From contig NZ_CP012502.1 in the NCBI RefSeq assembly GCF_001721685.1, forward strand, positions 2,108,001 through 2,172,000: a stretch of DNA of 64,000 nt. The letters run 5' to 3'. This DNA is from Salisediminibacterium beveridgei (GTDB lineage Bacteria; Bacillota; Bacilli; Bacillales; Salisediminibacteriaceae). Below, piece by piece: positions 1 through 9,137 of this stretch. The number at the start of each line of letters is the position of its first letter. Position 1 is the first letter of the stretch. Below the pieces are notes generated by a model. That model worked only from the letters and a program-made list of their open reading frames with translations. It was not told where the DNA came from and searched no databases. The position numbers and the translations under genes were made by a program.

Positions 1-254
1 GTTGTAAGAATACTCGACTGAATATTATCACCAATAGCGACGACAACATGGTCAAAATTACGAATGCCCAGGCTCTTCAAGGTGTTTTCTTCGGTGGCAT
101 CTGCTACCACAGCATGTGTTGCTATCGAAGCAAATTGATTTACTTTCTCTTCATTGACATCAATAGCAAGCACTTCAAATCCTTCCCGGCTCAAAGCTTT
201 TGTAATACTTGAACCAAATCGTCCCAGGCCAATGACTGCAAATTGTTTCTTCAT
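1..254 (-). CDS. ktrC: Ktr potassium channel gating subunit, KtrC-like (3' part outside window)
   Basis: The first 84 codons of a cytoplasmic RCK/TrkA-N protein that gates a KtrB/KtrD-type potassium channel. The start MKKQFAVIGLGRFGSS carries the Rossmann GxGxxG loop, followed by an acidic residue after the second strand (AID) and the NFDHVVVAIG segment typical of the family. These features match B. subtilis KtrC (YkqB) better than KtrA. The start is fixed by GGAGGAATGAATA-ATG. The gene is divergent from mscS at 411, so two turgor-related genes share one intergenic region. The C-terminal RCK_C domain lies beyond the window. A second paralogue is at 5828. Confidence 0.9.
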   Translation of the reverse strand, partial: MKKQFAVIGLGRFGSSITKALSREGFEVLAIDVNEEKVNQFASIATHAVVADATEENTLKSLGIRNFDHVVVAIGDNIQSSILT

Positions 255-410
255 TATTCATTCCTCCAACACAATCGATCGATACTTAATTTTACCACAA
301 TCAATCTTCTATAGCTGTAGCTTAATGTTTAAATTATACTTCATTTGTGGTATTGTCATGTATGTTATTAATTGAATAAGCAAGTGCAATTCAAAGGAGG
401 AGTCGTACAT

Positions 411-1247
411 ATGGAATTTTTCAATGAGATTAACTGGGGCGATTTAGGCACCAAAGCCTTAACGATTTCCATGCAGTTAATTTTACTGTTACTGGTATTC
501 GCAGCTGTCAGGGGAGCCGGTAAGAAGCTGATTGGCAGAAGCTTTGCGAAAATGAGCGAAACGAGAAACATTCATGAAGGAAGAACAAAAACACTCGAAA
601 AGTTATCTGTAAACATTTTTTCTTATATCCTGATCTTTATTTTGATCACATTGATAGCAGGTGTCTTTGAATACAATGTCTCTGCCTTGATTGCCGGAGC
701 TGGTATCGTTGGACTGGCCATTGGTTTTGGGGCTCAAGGATTAGTGAGTGACGTTGTTACCGGTTTTTTCATTTTGCTTGAGAAACAAATCGAAGTGGAT
801 GAATACATTTCAGTATCCGGACTTGACGGCATAGTGGAAGAAGTGGGCCTTCGAACAACTCAGATCAGGGGCTTCGATGGAACCGTCCATTATATTCCTA
901 ACCGGAACATCGGCAATGTATCCAACCATTCCCGTTCAAATATGCGTGCACTTGTCGATATGAGCATCGCGTATGATGAAAATATTGATGAAGCAATCAG
1001 CATTATGCAAAAAGCCTGTGATCAGGTTGCGAGCGATGAGCCGGCTGTACTGGATGGACCTCACGTCGTCGGTGTGCAGGGACTCGGGGACAGTGATGTA
1101 GTGATTCGCATTATCGCTCAGACAGCAAATATGGAACAATGGGGCGTCGAAAGAAAACTCCGTAAAGCCATGAAAGAAGCCCTCGATGCGAACAACATTG
1201 AAATCCCTTTTCCGCATCAGGTATATATCCAGAAAAACGAAAAATAA
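411..1247 (+). CDS. ykuT: small-conductance mechanosensitive channel, MscS family (YkuT-like)
   Basis: 278 aa. An MscS channel that opens under membrane tension to release solutes during hypo-osmotic shock. It has two N-terminal transmembrane segments (about residues 13-32 and 60-85). The pore helix TM3 follows, rich in Gly/Ala (NVSALIAGAGIVGLAIGFGAQG, given here only as the well-known G/A pattern at about residues 90-112), and then the soluble beta domain (GLDGIVEEVGLRTTQIRGFDG). The ATG at 411 follows AAAGGAGG; an in-frame codon 39 bases upstream has no ribosome site. B. subtilis YkuT is about the same size and lies next to dapL/dapH as here. Confidence 0.92.
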   Translation: MEFFNEINWGDLGTKALTISMQLILLLLVFAAVRGAGKKLIGRSFAKMSETRNIHEGRTKTLEKLSVNIFSYILIFILITLIAGVFEYNVSALIAGAGIVGLAIGFGAQGLVSDVVTGFFILLEKQIEVDEYISVSGLDGIVEEVGLRTTQIRGFDGTVHYIPNRNIGNVSNHSRSNMRALVDMSIAYDENIDEAISIMQKACDQVASDEPAVLDGPHVVGVQGLGDSDVVIRIIAQTANMEQWGVERKLRKAMKEALDANNIEIPFPHQVYIQKNEK

Positions 1248-1256
1248 AGCATACGT

Positions 1257-1292
1257 AAAGCCGAACCATAAACAATCATGGTTCGGCTTTTT
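1257..1292 (+). terminator. bidirectional terminator between mscS and dapL
   Basis: AAAGCCGAACCAT, short loop, ATGGTTCGGCTTTTTT. The stem is nearly perfect with T-rich flanks on both sides, so it can serve the two convergent genes. Confidence 0.9.
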
Positions 1293-1313
1293 TCATTGGA
1301 ATACATTTTTAGA

Positions 1314-2459
1314 TCACTCATGCTCGTCCCTGAAAAGGATCCACTCTGTGAATACATTGACGCCTGTCTCAAGCGCAGTTTCATTTGGGTTTAAGGTCGG
1401 TGTATGAAGGCCAGTTAAACTATCCACACCCAACCAGCACATCATTCCAGGAATGTCCCGAAGAAAATACCCGAAATCCTCACCTGTCATTGCAATATCC
1501 GCTTCATGCAGTTTAGCGGTTCGCTGGTCCTGAATGTGCCGCATGAATTCAGATGTTAAAGGGTCATTGTTATATACCTGACAATAATTTGATCCGTAAT
1601 CCAATGAAGCTGTACACCTGAATGAAGCTTCAATACCCGCCATGATCCCTTCGATCCGGGATTTAATATCATTCATCGTCTCGTCTGACAATGTACGAAT
1701 CGTCCCTTCAATACGGGCAGAATCTGCAATAATATTTTGTTTGGTTCCTGCTGTCATCTTGCCGATGGTTACGACAGCTGAGTCCAATGGAGCAACATTC
1801 CGGGCGACGATCGATTGAAGCTGAGTAACGAAATGACTTGCGGCTACTGCCATATCCTCTGTCAGATGCGGGTATGCTGCGTGGCCCCCTGTTCCTTTCA
1901 GGTCGATAAACAATTCACTGGTATTCGCAAATAGTGTACCTGGTTTCGTTGATACCACTCCCGTTTCCAGTTCCGGCGCGATATGCAAACTGTAAATTTC
2001 ATCAGGTCTGAACGGTTTGAATTCTTCCGATTTCAAGATGGGCAGCGCACCTCCCGGCCCTTCTTCAGCTGGTTGAAAAATCACAACGACATCATTTTTC
2101 AGATTGTGCGTCAAAAGTTTCGCAATTAAACCAAGGGCAATGGTCATGTGAAAATCATGTCCGCATGCATGCATCATCTCTTCGTGAGTCGATGCAAATG
2201 ATAACCCCGTTTCTTCCTTCATCGGTAATCCATCAATATCCGCCCGGTAGCCAATTGTTTTTTCAGGATTAGATCCTGGGATTTTGACAAAAAGACCGGA
2301 TTCCCATCGTTTGATTTCCAGTTTATTGGTCAAGTCCATTTGACTCAGTTCAGATAAAATCATGTTTTGCGTTTTGAATTCATGAAAACCCGGCTCTGGA
2401 ATCTGATGGAGCGCCCGGCGTATAGCCACCAGGCGCTCAAAAGTCATTTTATAAGTCAT
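1314..2459 (-). CDS. dapL: N-acetyldiaminopimelate deacetylase (M20 family)
   Basis: 381 aa, the usual family size. It removes the acetyl group from N-acetyl-LL-diaminopimelate in the acetylase branch of lysine/meso-DAP synthesis in the cytoplasm. The metal-binding motif [10 protein letters not shown], the EEGPGGA motif and a C-terminal GEDFG motif mark a peptidase M20 amidohydrolase; B. subtilis YkuR is the counterpart. Its ATG overlaps the TGA of dapH by four bases (ATGA), so the genes are probably translationally coupled. The overlap also supports this start over the internal Met at codon 5. Confidence 0.93.
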   Translation of the reverse strand: MTYKMTFERLVAIRRALHQIPEPGFHEFKTQNMILSELSQMDLTNKLEIKRWESGLFVKIPGSNPEKTIGYRADIDGLPMKEETGLSFASTHEEMMHACGHDFHMTIALGLIAKLLTHNLKNDVVVIFQPAEEGPGGALPILKSEEFKPFRPDEIYSLHIAPELETGVVSTKPGTLFANTSELFIDLKGTGGHAAYPHLTEDMAVAASHFVTQLQSIVARNVAPLDSAVVTIGKMTAGTKQNIIADSARIEGTIRTLSDETMNDIKSRIEGIMAGIEASFRCTASLDYGSNYCQVYNNDPLTSEFMRHIQDQRTAKLHEADIAMTGEDFGYFLRDIPGMMCWLGVDSLTGLHTPTLNPNETALETGVNVFTEWILFRDEHE

Positions 2460-3178
2460 TCTTCATCTTTCAACTTTCTTAATTCAGCTTTAATTTCCGT
2501 CTTACCTCTTGTCTGATCGTCGATTTCTTTAATTACTCGGGCCGGTGTTCCGGCGACAACAGTGTTTGGAGGTACATCTTCTGTTACAATCGCACCTGCA
2601 GCAACAACTGCTCCTTTTCCAACGCGGACACCCTCGAGAACAACTGCATTGGCTCCAACAACAACCCCGTCTTCGACTACAACAGGATCAGCTGAAGGCG
2701 GTTCGATTACACCTGCAAGGACAGCACCTGCCCCAATATGGCAGTTCTTCCCTACTGTCGCTCTTCCGCCGAGAACAGCATTCATATCAATCATTGTGCC
2801 GTCTCCCACAACAGAACCGATATTAATCGCAGCGCCCATCATGATTACTGCTGAATCACCAATATGAACCTGTTCACGAATCAGTGCACCCGGTTCAATG
2901 CGCGCACGGATATTTTTCATATCGAGAAGCGGTATCGCTGAGTTTCGTCGATCATTTTCAACGAAATAATCTTCAATCTTCTGCTCATTTTCATTCAGCA
3001 CCTGCTCGATGACTTTCCACTCGCCAAACAGCACACCGGTGTTGCCTGAAATAAAGGACTTAGTATCAGATCCGAAATCCACTCCTTCCAGATCTCCTTT
3101 GATATGTACTTTAACAGGTGTTGATTTCTCGGCATCCGAGATGAACTGAATAATTTCATTTGCATCCATTTGTTTCAT
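2456..3178 (-). CDS. dapH: tetrahydrodipicolinate N-acetyltransferase
   Basis: 240 aa. It transfers acetyl from acetyl-CoA to tetrahydrodipicolinate, the step before the aminotransferase and DapL. The C-terminal half (about residues 90-200) is a left-handed beta-helix of hexapeptide repeats ([29 protein letters not shown]). The N-terminal [12 protein letters not shown] matches the DapH/YkuQ family start. The chosen ATG at 3178 is preceded by GGAAGGTGATGTTCAAC; the reading frame is open for 23 more codons, but without a ribosome site. First gene of the dapH-dapL operon. Confidence 0.94.
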   Translation of the reverse strand: MKQMDANEIIQFISDAEKSTPVKVHIKGDLEGVDFGSDTKSFISGNTGVLFGEWKVIEQVLNENEQKIEDYFVENDRRNSAIPLLDMKNIRARIEPGALIREQVHIGDSAVIMMGAAINIGSVVGDGTMIDMNAVLGGRATVGKNCHIGAGAVLAGVIEPPSADPVVVEDGVVVGANAVVLEGVRVGKGAVVAAGAIVTEDVPPNTVVAGTPARVIKEIDDQTRGKTEIKAELRKLKDEE

Positions 3179-3262
3179 GTTGAACATCACCTTCCAAATC
3201 AGTATTGTATTCCACTTAATCATAGTGAATATTTCGATTGAAAGCAATCGCTGTGCACAAAA

Positions 3263-4303
3263 TTAATATGCTTTTATAATAAACATCGTCGTTTCCTTCG
3301 CCAGATCAATTTCCTCATAGATATCTCCTCCCTCATCAGGGTCAAAAGTGCGTACTACAGGTCTTTGCGGTAGACCCTGATGCTGACCGATAACAATTCC
3401 CGTCAATCCGTTACTTAGTTTAACTTGACTGCCATTTGGATAAAACGCGATGGCCCGAAGAAATGTCCACACGACATGATGATCAAATCTGATATTCGTC
3501 CGTGCCATAACATGCTCACATGCTTCATGTGGAAAAATTCCCGTCTCTCCTGATACAAGATGATCATAATCATTCGCCACGGCCACAATTTTCGCAAGAA
3601 AATGAATATCACTGTTTTCCAATCCTCGTGGATCTCCACTGCCATCCACATTTTCATGATGAACAAGCGCGATATGTGCGGACAGCGTACTGACATCAGG
3701 TGCTTTCCGAAGAACATTAAAGCCTTTCCAACTATGATGTTTCATCAGTTCATTATCAGAATCATACCCGGTTGGAATGTCTGAAACTTTAACTTGATCC
3801 ACTAATTTCCCGATATCATGCAACACTGCACCGATCGCAAGCTCTTGCAGCTTGGGTTTGGAAAGCTTGACATGGACTCCAATCATAACAGACATGATGC
3901 AAACATTCACAAGGTGAACAAACAATTCATTCTCTTTTGTGCGAATATCAGTGAGATGAATCAATACATCAGAGTTATTCAATATCTCTTCGATGATTGA
4001 ATTTACGCTGGACTGAACTTCTTCGGTGTTGATTGCCCGAGCCTGCTGCATGTATTGCATGGACTTTGAGAGGGTTTGAATCGCTTCACGTCGGGTTGTC
4101 TCTGAAACAACTTCCTCTATATCTACATCGTCGAATCTGTCATCTTTAACGAAAAGAGACGATACACCCATCTGTCTGAGCTTGGACAACAAACCAACGG
4201 TCAGCGTAACCCCCTCATTCAGGAGAATTCGTCCATCACTTGCAAAAATATGCTTACCCAGTCGCTCTCCCTGGTTTACTGAATCTATCGATACATATCG
4301 CAT
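3263..4303 (-). CDS. HD-GYP-like domain protein with altered GYP motif
   Basis: 346 aa, cytoplasmic. Residues 1-60 look like the small N-terminal domain found in front of many HD-GYP proteins. An HD domain follows: HLVNVCIMSV, then LHDIGK, then HHENVDGSGDP around residue 215. Family HD-GYP enzymes hydrolyse cyclic di-GMP and carry HHE..DGSGYP; here Tyr is replaced by Asp (GDP). The metal-binding H and D residues are kept. The start follows GGAGAGGAGCTTTT. It is probably a c-di-GMP phosphodiesterase or a sensor that has lost activity. The GGDEF-EAL gene at 32.5-34.9 kb shows that cyclic-di-GMP signalling proteins are present. Confidence 0.75.
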   Translation of the reverse strand: MRYVSIDSVNQGERLGKHIFASDGRILLNEGVTLTVGLLSKLRQMGVSSLFVKDDRFDDVDIEEVVSETTRREAIQTLSKSMQYMQQARAINTEEVQSSVNSIIEEILNNSDVLIHLTDIRTKENELFVHLVNVCIMSVMIGVHVKLSKPKLQELAIGAVLHDIGKLVDQVKVSDIPTGYDSDNELMKHHSWKGFNVLRKAPDVSTLSAHIALVHHENVDGSGDPRGLENSDIHFLAKIVAVANDYDHLVSGETGIFPHEACEHVMARTNIRFDHHVVWTFLRAIAFYPNGSQVKLSNGLTGIVIGQHQGLPQRPVVRTFDPDEGGDIYEEIDLAKETTMFIIKAY

Positions 4304-4337
4304 AAAAGCTCCTCTCCAACAACACGTTCATCACTTC

Positions 4338-4568
4338 TTACAGTAACGCATCCAATTTGTCTTTATTAAATCCAAGTACTTGCTGCTCACCCTTTACGGT
4401 GAGTGGTGTGCCCATTGGATTAATGGTCTTCCATTCTTTAAAAGCAGCATCATCAAGGGATACATTTTTAATCGTATGGGATGCCCCGCGTTCCTCCAAG
4501 TAAGTAATGACCTGTTCACAATACGTACACCCTTTACTCACATAAACCGTGATATCAGTTTGACTCAT
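4338..4568 (-). CDS. glutaredoxin-like thiol protein with CxxC
   Basis: 76 aa. A single thioredoxin-fold domain: strand ITVYVSKG, active site CTYC at about residues 14-17, and the cis-Pro region MGTP near residue 52. It is likely a small NrdH/YtnI-type redoxin that reduces disulfides in the cytoplasm; the partner is unknown. The ATG at 4568 is well spaced from GGAGG. A GTG two codons upstream would place the ribosome site too close. The gene overlaps the 3' end of the MscS gene by 14 bases and is probably co-transcribed with it. Confidence 0.8.
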   Translation of the reverse strand: MSQTDITVYVSKGCTYCEQVITYLEERGASHTIKNVSLDDAAFKEWKTINPMGTPLTVKGEQQVLGFNKDKLDALL

Positions 4569-5661
4569 CTTCACTCGCCTCCTTCATCTGCTTCACATCA
4601 TTCTCCATATATATACTTCTTGTTGGAAATGCTACGGAAACGCCTTCTTCTTCAAGAATTTTCATCACACTGATATTAAGCGATTCCTTAATCTTTAAAT
4701 GCTCAACCCAGCCTGTTGGTTTCGTGAAGTAATAGATAAGAATATCAAGACTGCTGTCGTTAAACTCAGTAAAATTCACAATAATCAATTCCTGATCAAC
4801 GTCTTTACTGTTCCTTAACAGATCTTCAATTCGCTTTACACAAGTCTCCATTTGATTTGTGGACGTGGCATACATCACACCCAGGTTGTAAGAAACAAGA
4901 CGTTTCCTCATTTTTGACATGTTTTCGATCGGCTCATGAGCAACTGTCTTGTTTGGGATCACAACAATCGTATCTGCAAATGTCCGTATTTTCGTGCTTC
5001 TGAAATTGATATCTTCAACAAACCCCTCAGTTGAAGGAGTCTTGATCCAATCCCCAATTGTAAAAGGTTTATCGGTTATAATGATAACCCCTCCGAAGAA
5101 ATTTGCTAACGTATCCTGTGCAGCCAATGCAAAAGCTAAGCCACCAAGTCCGAGTCCGGCTACGAATCCACTTACATTATATTGCCACTCTGAAGCTACG
5201 ACACTCAGCATCATTACAATGATCGCTACCCGTATCAGTTTTGAAAGAAAGGGGATGAGTATATCATCTTCACTAAGATTCATTTTGTCCCCTATTTTTC
5301 TAAAAAACAATGAGTTGGATGCAGACAAATTATATAAACCAACTGCAATATGTATAATGATCAATGACCTGAGAATAACAGCAAGATTTGCATCTATCGA
5401 TTCTGGCAAAGACAGATAGCGTAACGATGCATAGATTCCAAAAAAAACGAACAATAAACGAAGGGGCTTTTCAAAAGCCAATAATACATTGGTAACAAGA
5501 TCAATTGGTGCCTTTCGGGATAAATATAATACAAATTGGAAAACATATTTTGTGAAAAGTTTCCTGAATAGAAGAAAAATAAAGAAAATGGCGATCGAGA
5601 TCGCGATTTCCTGCAATGTGAATGATAAATACCAGTGGTCTGTGTCAATAATAGTATCCAT
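4555..5661 (-). CDS. mechanosensitive ion channel, MscS family (YhdY-like)
   Basis: 368 aa. A larger MscS-type channel with about four N-terminal membrane segments before the conserved pore helix (VSGFVAGLGLGGLAFALAAQ, about residues 165-185). The beta domain follows (IGDWIKTPSTEGFVEDINFRSTKIR). Size and arrangement resemble B. subtilis YhdY. The start at 5661 has AAAGGA ten bases upstream. It is the second MscS gene in 5 kb, which fits an organism that meets strong osmotic change. The last codons overlap the downstream redoxin gene. Confidence 0.88.
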   Translation of the reverse strand: MDTIIDTDHWYLSFTLQEIAISIAIFFIFLLFRKLFTKYVFQFVLYLSRKAPIDLVTNVLLAFEKPLRLLFVFFGIYASLRYLSLPESIDANLAVILRSLIIIHIAVGLYNLSASNSLFFRKIGDKMNLSEDDILIPFLSKLIRVAIIVMMLSVVASEWQYNVSGFVAGLGLGGLAFALAAQDTLANFFGGVIIITDKPFTIGDWIKTPSTEGFVEDINFRSTKIRTFADTIVVIPNKTVAHEPIENMSKMRKRLVSYNLGVMYATSTNQMETCVKRIEDLLRNSKDVDQELIIVNFTEFNDSSLDILIYYFTKPTGWVEHLKIKESLNISVMKILEEEGVSVAFPTRSIYMENDVKQMKEASEDESN

Positions 5662-5762
5662 AAATGAATTGTCCTTTCACTACAATGCTGTCAGTCGTCT
5701 TCAAATGAAGAAAAACGCATCTATACTTCTTTGCGCAAATACTCTATCTTTTACATCTTAAC

Positions 5763-5792
5763 TTGAAATTTTAAAAGTGTAAATGCTATACT
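5763..5792 (+). promoter_or_regulatory. putative sigma-A promoter of ktrA
   Basis: TTGAAA, 18-base spacer, TATACT, ending 35 bases before the ktrA start. No c-di-AMP riboswitch is evident in the short leader. Confidence 0.6.
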
Positions 5793-5827
5793 TAGGCATC
5801 ACAATCGTAAAAAAGAAGGTTGAAAAC

Positions 5828-6484
5828 ATGAAAAAACAATTTGCAATAATCGGACTAGGCCGATTTGGCAGCAGTATGTGCCGCGAACTTCATCACATGG
5901 GCCACGAAGTTCTTGCAATCGACCATAATCCAAAAAAAGTAGAAGCAATGGAACCTTTCTCCACACATACCATGGTGCTCGATACAACAGACGAAAATAA
6001 TCTGATCCGTATCGGCATTAAAAATTTTGAGCATGTGATTGTTGCGATCGGAGAAAATATTCAAGCCAGTATTTTAACCGTCCTTCACTTAAAAGACCTT
6101 GAAATTCCGGAAGTGTGGGTGAAAGCACAAAATTCCTATCACCATAAAGTTCTTGAAAAAATTGGAGCTGACCGGATCTTTCATCCGGAAGAAGAAATGG
6201 GAAACAGAATTGCAGAATTTCTGACTTCTGAAAAAGTATTGGACTATATAGACCTCTCAGTGGATTACAGTATTGTTGAACTATTAGCTACTGAGAAGAT
6301 CGCAGGTAAAACCCTGGTTGATTTGGACATCCGTGCAAAATACGGTTGTACAGTCATTGCTATTAAACAGAAAAATAAAGTCGATGTGACACCCGACCCG
6401 AACGAAACCCTGAATAAGGGAGATATTCTTGTTATGATTGGTGACAAAAAGGACTTACGCCGTTTTCAAGATGGGGTTTTATAA
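5828..6484 (+). CDS. ktrA: Ktr potassium uptake regulatory subunit, KtrA-like
   Basis: 218 aa, usual RCK subunit length. The N-terminal Rossmann fold (IIGLGRFGSS) binds ATP/ADP and the C-terminal RCK_C domain (from about residue 135) is the c-di-AMP-binding module in this family. It controls the membrane KtrB pore. The phrases HHMGHEVLAID, VWVKAQN and YHHKVLEKIGADRI point to KtrA rather than KtrC. The ATG at 5828 follows GAAGGTTGAAAAC; in-frame upstream codons lie inside the promoter. No ktrB pore gene is adjacent, so the membrane partner must be elsewhere. Confidence 0.9.
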   Translation: MKKQFAIIGLGRFGSSMCRELHHMGHEVLAIDHNPKKVEAMEPFSTHTMVLDTTDENNLIRIGIKNFEHVIVAIGENIQASILTVLHLKDLEIPEVWVKAQNSYHHKVLEKIGADRIFHPEEEMGNRIAEFLTSEKVLDYIDLSVDYSIVELLATEKIAGKTLVDLDIRAKYGCTVIAIKQKNKVDVTPDPNETLNKGDILVMIGDKKDLRRFQDGVL

Positions 6485-6494
6485 TCAGTTTTGC

Positions 6495-6537
6495 AGAAAA
6501 GCCGGCACTTCCCGAACGGAATTGTGTTGGCTTTTCT
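6495..6537 (+). terminator. hairpin terminator after ktrA
   Basis: AGAAAAGCC paired with GGCTTTTCT around a long loop; only a short T run follows, so termination strength is uncertain. Confidence 0.55.
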
Positions 6538-6562
6538 CAATTGTGAAACCCGATTTTTTAAA

Positions 6563-6577
6563 TTGTAAAGTTTACAA
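6563..6577. promoter_or_regulatory. perfect 15-base palindrome upstream of the ABC ATPase gene
   Basis: TTGTAAAGTTTACAA lies about 110 bases before the ABC ATPase start, close to candidate promoter hexamers. It looks like an operator; the regulator is not identifiable from sequence. Confidence 0.4.
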
Positions 6578-6686
6578 AATTGTCATAATATTTCGCTGAC
6601 AGCGGTTTCATTCCTGTTTAAACAATGGTTTAATAGAATTAAGAACCATCAGCATGATAGACATAATGTTATGGAGGTGCGTTTAT

Positions 6687-7376
6687 ATGAATGCTATTCA
6701 AATTTCAAATGTTTTAAAAAGGTTTTCAAATGGGGAAGAATTAAAAGTCATTTTCGAAGATATGGATTTCGTCGTCCGAGAAGGTGAAATGGTTGTTATT
6801 TCGGGTCAAGAAGGTGTAGGTAAATCAACATTGCTGCAGATGATCGCTGCAATAACGCCACCGAATAAAGGAACTGTTGAAGTATTCGGACAAGATATTG
6901 TCAGTATCCGAAAACGAACCGATTGGCGGGTTCAAACCATCGGCTATATCAATGATGAGAGTGTACTGATGCCCTATATGTCCATTCAGGAAAATCTCAT
7001 GCTCGGTATCCCTGAAGACGATCCGAAATATAAGTCCCGTCTCGAACGTGCTCATGAAATTCTCAGAGAATTGCATTTTCCAGAGAATCGAATCAATGAA
7101 TCCATTGAAGCTTTGGACGATGAAGAACAGATTCTGGCAACGATTGCCCGTATTCTCATGACAAATCCTAAGATCATTTTAGCAGATGAACCAACTAAAG
7201 CGTTACCTGGAGAAAGTGGCAAAGAAGTCATTGAACATCTTCTCGCTTTTGCAGAAAAACAGGGAACGACGGTTGTTGTTGTTACAGAAGACGAAGATCT
7301 TGTAAAACGAGCTGATCGGTATTATCATGTTGAAAATCAACGACTTGTGGAAAAAGAGGCGGACACCGCTTCTTGA
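6687..7376 (+). CDS. orphan ABC-type ATPase with degenerate motifs
   Basis: 229 aa, the length of a LolD/MacB-type nucleotide-binding subunit. Walker A is intact (GQEGVGKST, about residue 38) and so is Walker B (IILADEPT). Three other ABC motifs are lost: the Q-loop reads IGYINDES instead of having Gln, the LSGGQ signature is LDDEEQ, and the H-loop His is Glu (VVTEDED). ATP binding is therefore plausible, but normal ABC dimer hydrolysis is doubtful. No permease gene is adjacent. The start at 6687 follows GGAGGTGCGTTTAT. It may be a regulatory or degenerate NBD rather than a transport engine. Confidence 0.8.
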   Translation: MNAIQISNVLKRFSNGEELKVIFEDMDFVVREGEMVVISGQEGVGKSTLLQMIAAITPPNKGTVEVFGQDIVSIRKRTDWRVQTIGYINDESVLMPYMSIQENLMLGIPEDDPKYKSRLERAHEILRELHFPENRINESIEALDDEEQILATIARILMTNPKIILADEPTKALPGESGKEVIEHLLAFAEKQGTTVVVVTEDEDLVKRADRYYHVENQRLVEKEADTAS

Positions 7377-7395
7377 TCAGCCCGGCAAACGACAA

Positions 7396-7434
7396 GAAGC
7401 CCCGCCTGATTTAAAAAAGGCGCGGGCTTCTTTT
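7396..7434 (+). terminator. terminator after the ABC ATPase gene
   Basis: GAAGCCC-GCCT, A-rich loop, AGGC-GGGCTTCTTTT; it also lies just past the stop of the small minus-strand gene at 7452. Confidence 0.85.
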
Positions 7435-7451
7435 CAATCCTTACCTGCTAA

Positions 7452-7559
7452 TCAGGCGTTTAAAACCTGCAGCACCATCATAATAATCGTAGCGCCTATG
7501 ATGACCGCTACCATGAGAAGCAGGAACAGAATAATGCTTTTTTTTGCTTTATCTGACAT
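7452..7559 (-). CDS. 35-aa single-span membrane protein
   Basis: Not recognised. The peptide starts MSDKAKKS and continues as one hydrophobic helix of about 24 residues (SIILFLLLMVAVIIGATIIM), ending QVLNA. The positive N-terminus and long helix predict a single-pass membrane protein. GGAGGACTGTTT precedes the ATG, an excellent ribosome site for so short a frame. It is monocistronic and faces the terminator shared with the ABC ATPase gene. Confidence 0.6.
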   Translation of the reverse strand: MSDKAKKSIILFLLLMVAVIIGATIIMMVLQVLNA

Positions 7560-7673
7560 AAACAGTCCTCCATTTCATTTTCATATTAATCGTAACACTT
7601 CCATCCTTCTCCTCAGCAAGCTATAATAGAGCTGTAAACCTAATCGAATCCATACACAGGATCAAAGAAAGGG

Positions 7674-8459
7674 GTGGACGATATACTTCACAACGAAACG
7701 ATTAATACATTATTAAACCACCGTTCCATTCGATCATTTGAGAATTCACCGATATCCGGAGAACAAATTCAAACGATTATTCAAGCGGCTCAAAGTGCGT
7801 CTTCCTCCAGTTTTATTCAAGCATACTCCATTATCGGTGTCAAAGATCCTGAAAAGAAGAGGTTGTTGGCAGAATATGCCGGTAACCAGCCTTACGTAGC
7901 CGAGAATGGCCATTTCCTTGTTTTTTGTGCTGATATGCACCGGCATGTCCTGGCTGCGGAAATAGAGAATCTCGATCCCGAACTGATTCGCCCATCATTA
8001 GAATCCACTGAGAAATTCCTTGTTTCTGTTGTTGATGCGACCCTCGCTGCACAGAATGCTGCTGCGGCTGCAGAAAGTATGGGCTTTGGGATATGTTATA
8101 TCGGAGGCATTCGCAACCAGTTGGACAAAGTCATGGAGTTATTAAGCTGCCCACCATACGTTCTCCCTTTATTTGGCATGGCAATAGGCGTTCCATCCAA
8201 ATCATCCGATCAGAAACCGCGACTCCCTTTCAATCATGTCTATCATGAGGACACTTATCAGCCGGATGATAATCAGCTAAAAGAAGACCTGAAAAAATAC
8301 AATCAAACAATTTCCGGTTATTATAAGGATCGGACAAGTGGTAAACGAAAAGACAGATGGACAGAGCAGATGATGACGCTTCTCGAACGCCGTTCAAGAA
8401 TGACAATGCGTCACTTGATTCAACAACAGGGGTTTATGAAAGATGAATCGAATGAATAA
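7674..8459 (+). CDS. nfrA1: FMN-containing NADPH-linked nitro/flavin reductase
   Basis: 261 aa. A flavin reductase of the NfsA/FRP type: oxygen-insensitive nitroreductase with FMN and NADPH, likely part of the thiol/oxidative stress response. HRSIRSF at the N-terminus, the central [19 protein letters not shown] and the PLFGMAIG segment match B. subtilis NfrA1 (YwcG) along its whole length. The start codon is GTG, preceded by AAGAAAGGG. In B. subtilis the gene responds to Spx, whose gene is also in this window. The spacing to luxS is 14 bases, so the two may be co-transcribed. Confidence 0.9.
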   Translation: MDDILHNETINTLLNHRSIRSFENSPISGEQIQTIIQAAQSASSSSFIQAYSIIGVKDPEKKRLLAEYAGNQPYVAENGHFLVFCADMHRHVLAAEIENLDPELIRPSLESTEKFLVSVVDATLAAQNAAAAAESMGFGICYIGGIRNQLDKVMELLSCPPYVLPLFGMAIGVPSKSSDQKPRLPFNHVYHEDTYQPDDNQLKEDLKKYNQTISGYYKDRTSGKRKDRWTEQMMTLLERRSRMTMRHLIQQQGFMKDESNE

Positions 8460-8473
8460 GGAGTGTTTCAACG

Positions 8474-8941
8474 ATGGCTGAAAAAATGAATGTCGAAAGT
8501 TTTAATCTCGATCACACAAAGGTAAAAGCACCTTATGTTCGGCTCGCCGGGAAAACTGAAGGGGTTAACGGAGATACGATTTATAAATATGACCTGAGAT
8601 TTAAGCAGCCAAATCAGGCTCATATGAGCATGCCTGCCCTTCACTCTCTTGAACACATGCTTGCGGAATTCTCACGTAATCACCATGAACACATAATTGA
8701 TGTTGGCCCGATGGGCTGCCAAACCGGTTTTTATCTGGCAGTTATGAACGATGATTCTTACGAAAACATTCTCACAGTGCTTGATCAGAGTTTGCGCGAT
8801 ATTCTCCAGGCAAAAGAAGTACCCGCATGTAACGAATTGCAATGCGGCTGGGCGGCATCTCATTCTCTCGAGGGTGCTCAAGAACTCGCAAAAGAAATGC
8901 TTGATCAAAAAAACGAGTGGCATCAAATCTTTGCTGAGTGA
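8474..8941 (+). CDS. luxS: S-ribosylhomocysteine lyase (autoinducer-2 synthesis)
   Basis: 155 aa, standard LuxS length. It cleaves S-ribosylhomocysteine to homocysteine and DPD, the AI-2 precursor, in the activated methyl cycle. The metal site HSLEH and the catalytic/metal Cys in the segment [11 protein letters not shown] are present. AAGGAGTG precedes the ATG. A strong terminator follows directly. No pfs gene is adjacent. Confidence 0.97.
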   Translation: MAEKMNVESFNLDHTKVKAPYVRLAGKTEGVNGDTIYKYDLRFKQPNQAHMSMPALHSLEHMLAEFSRNHHEHIIDVGPMGCQTGFYLAVMNDDSYENILTVLDQSLRDILQAKEVPACNELQCGWAASHSLEGAQELAKEMLDQKNEWHQIFAE

Positions 8942-8968
8942 AACACAGATTTTTTATACTGAAAAAAG

Positions 8969-9011
8969 AAACGCTTCCGACTGTGATTTGTTGACAATCG
9001 GAAGCGTTTTT
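8969..9011 (+). terminator. terminator after luxS
   Basis: AAACGCTTCCGA, 17-base loop, TCGGAAGCGTTTTT; a perfect 12-bp stem with a T run. Confidence 0.92.
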
Positions 9012-9137
9012 ATACGTCATAGGAATGTTTAAGTTCGTTGAAGAATGAAGTTTTAGTGCAACTAAGGCTTTAACCACCTGCTTAGCGAGAAGCCAATATT
9101 TCTTATGATTGATTTTCGTTTTAGTTATTTTTACTGA

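Noticed and set aside
2545..2867. Two overlapping plus-strand frames rich in Gln/Leu or Thr/Pro opposite dapH
   Set aside because: They are antisense shadows of the hexapeptide repeats of dapH and have no ribosome sites.
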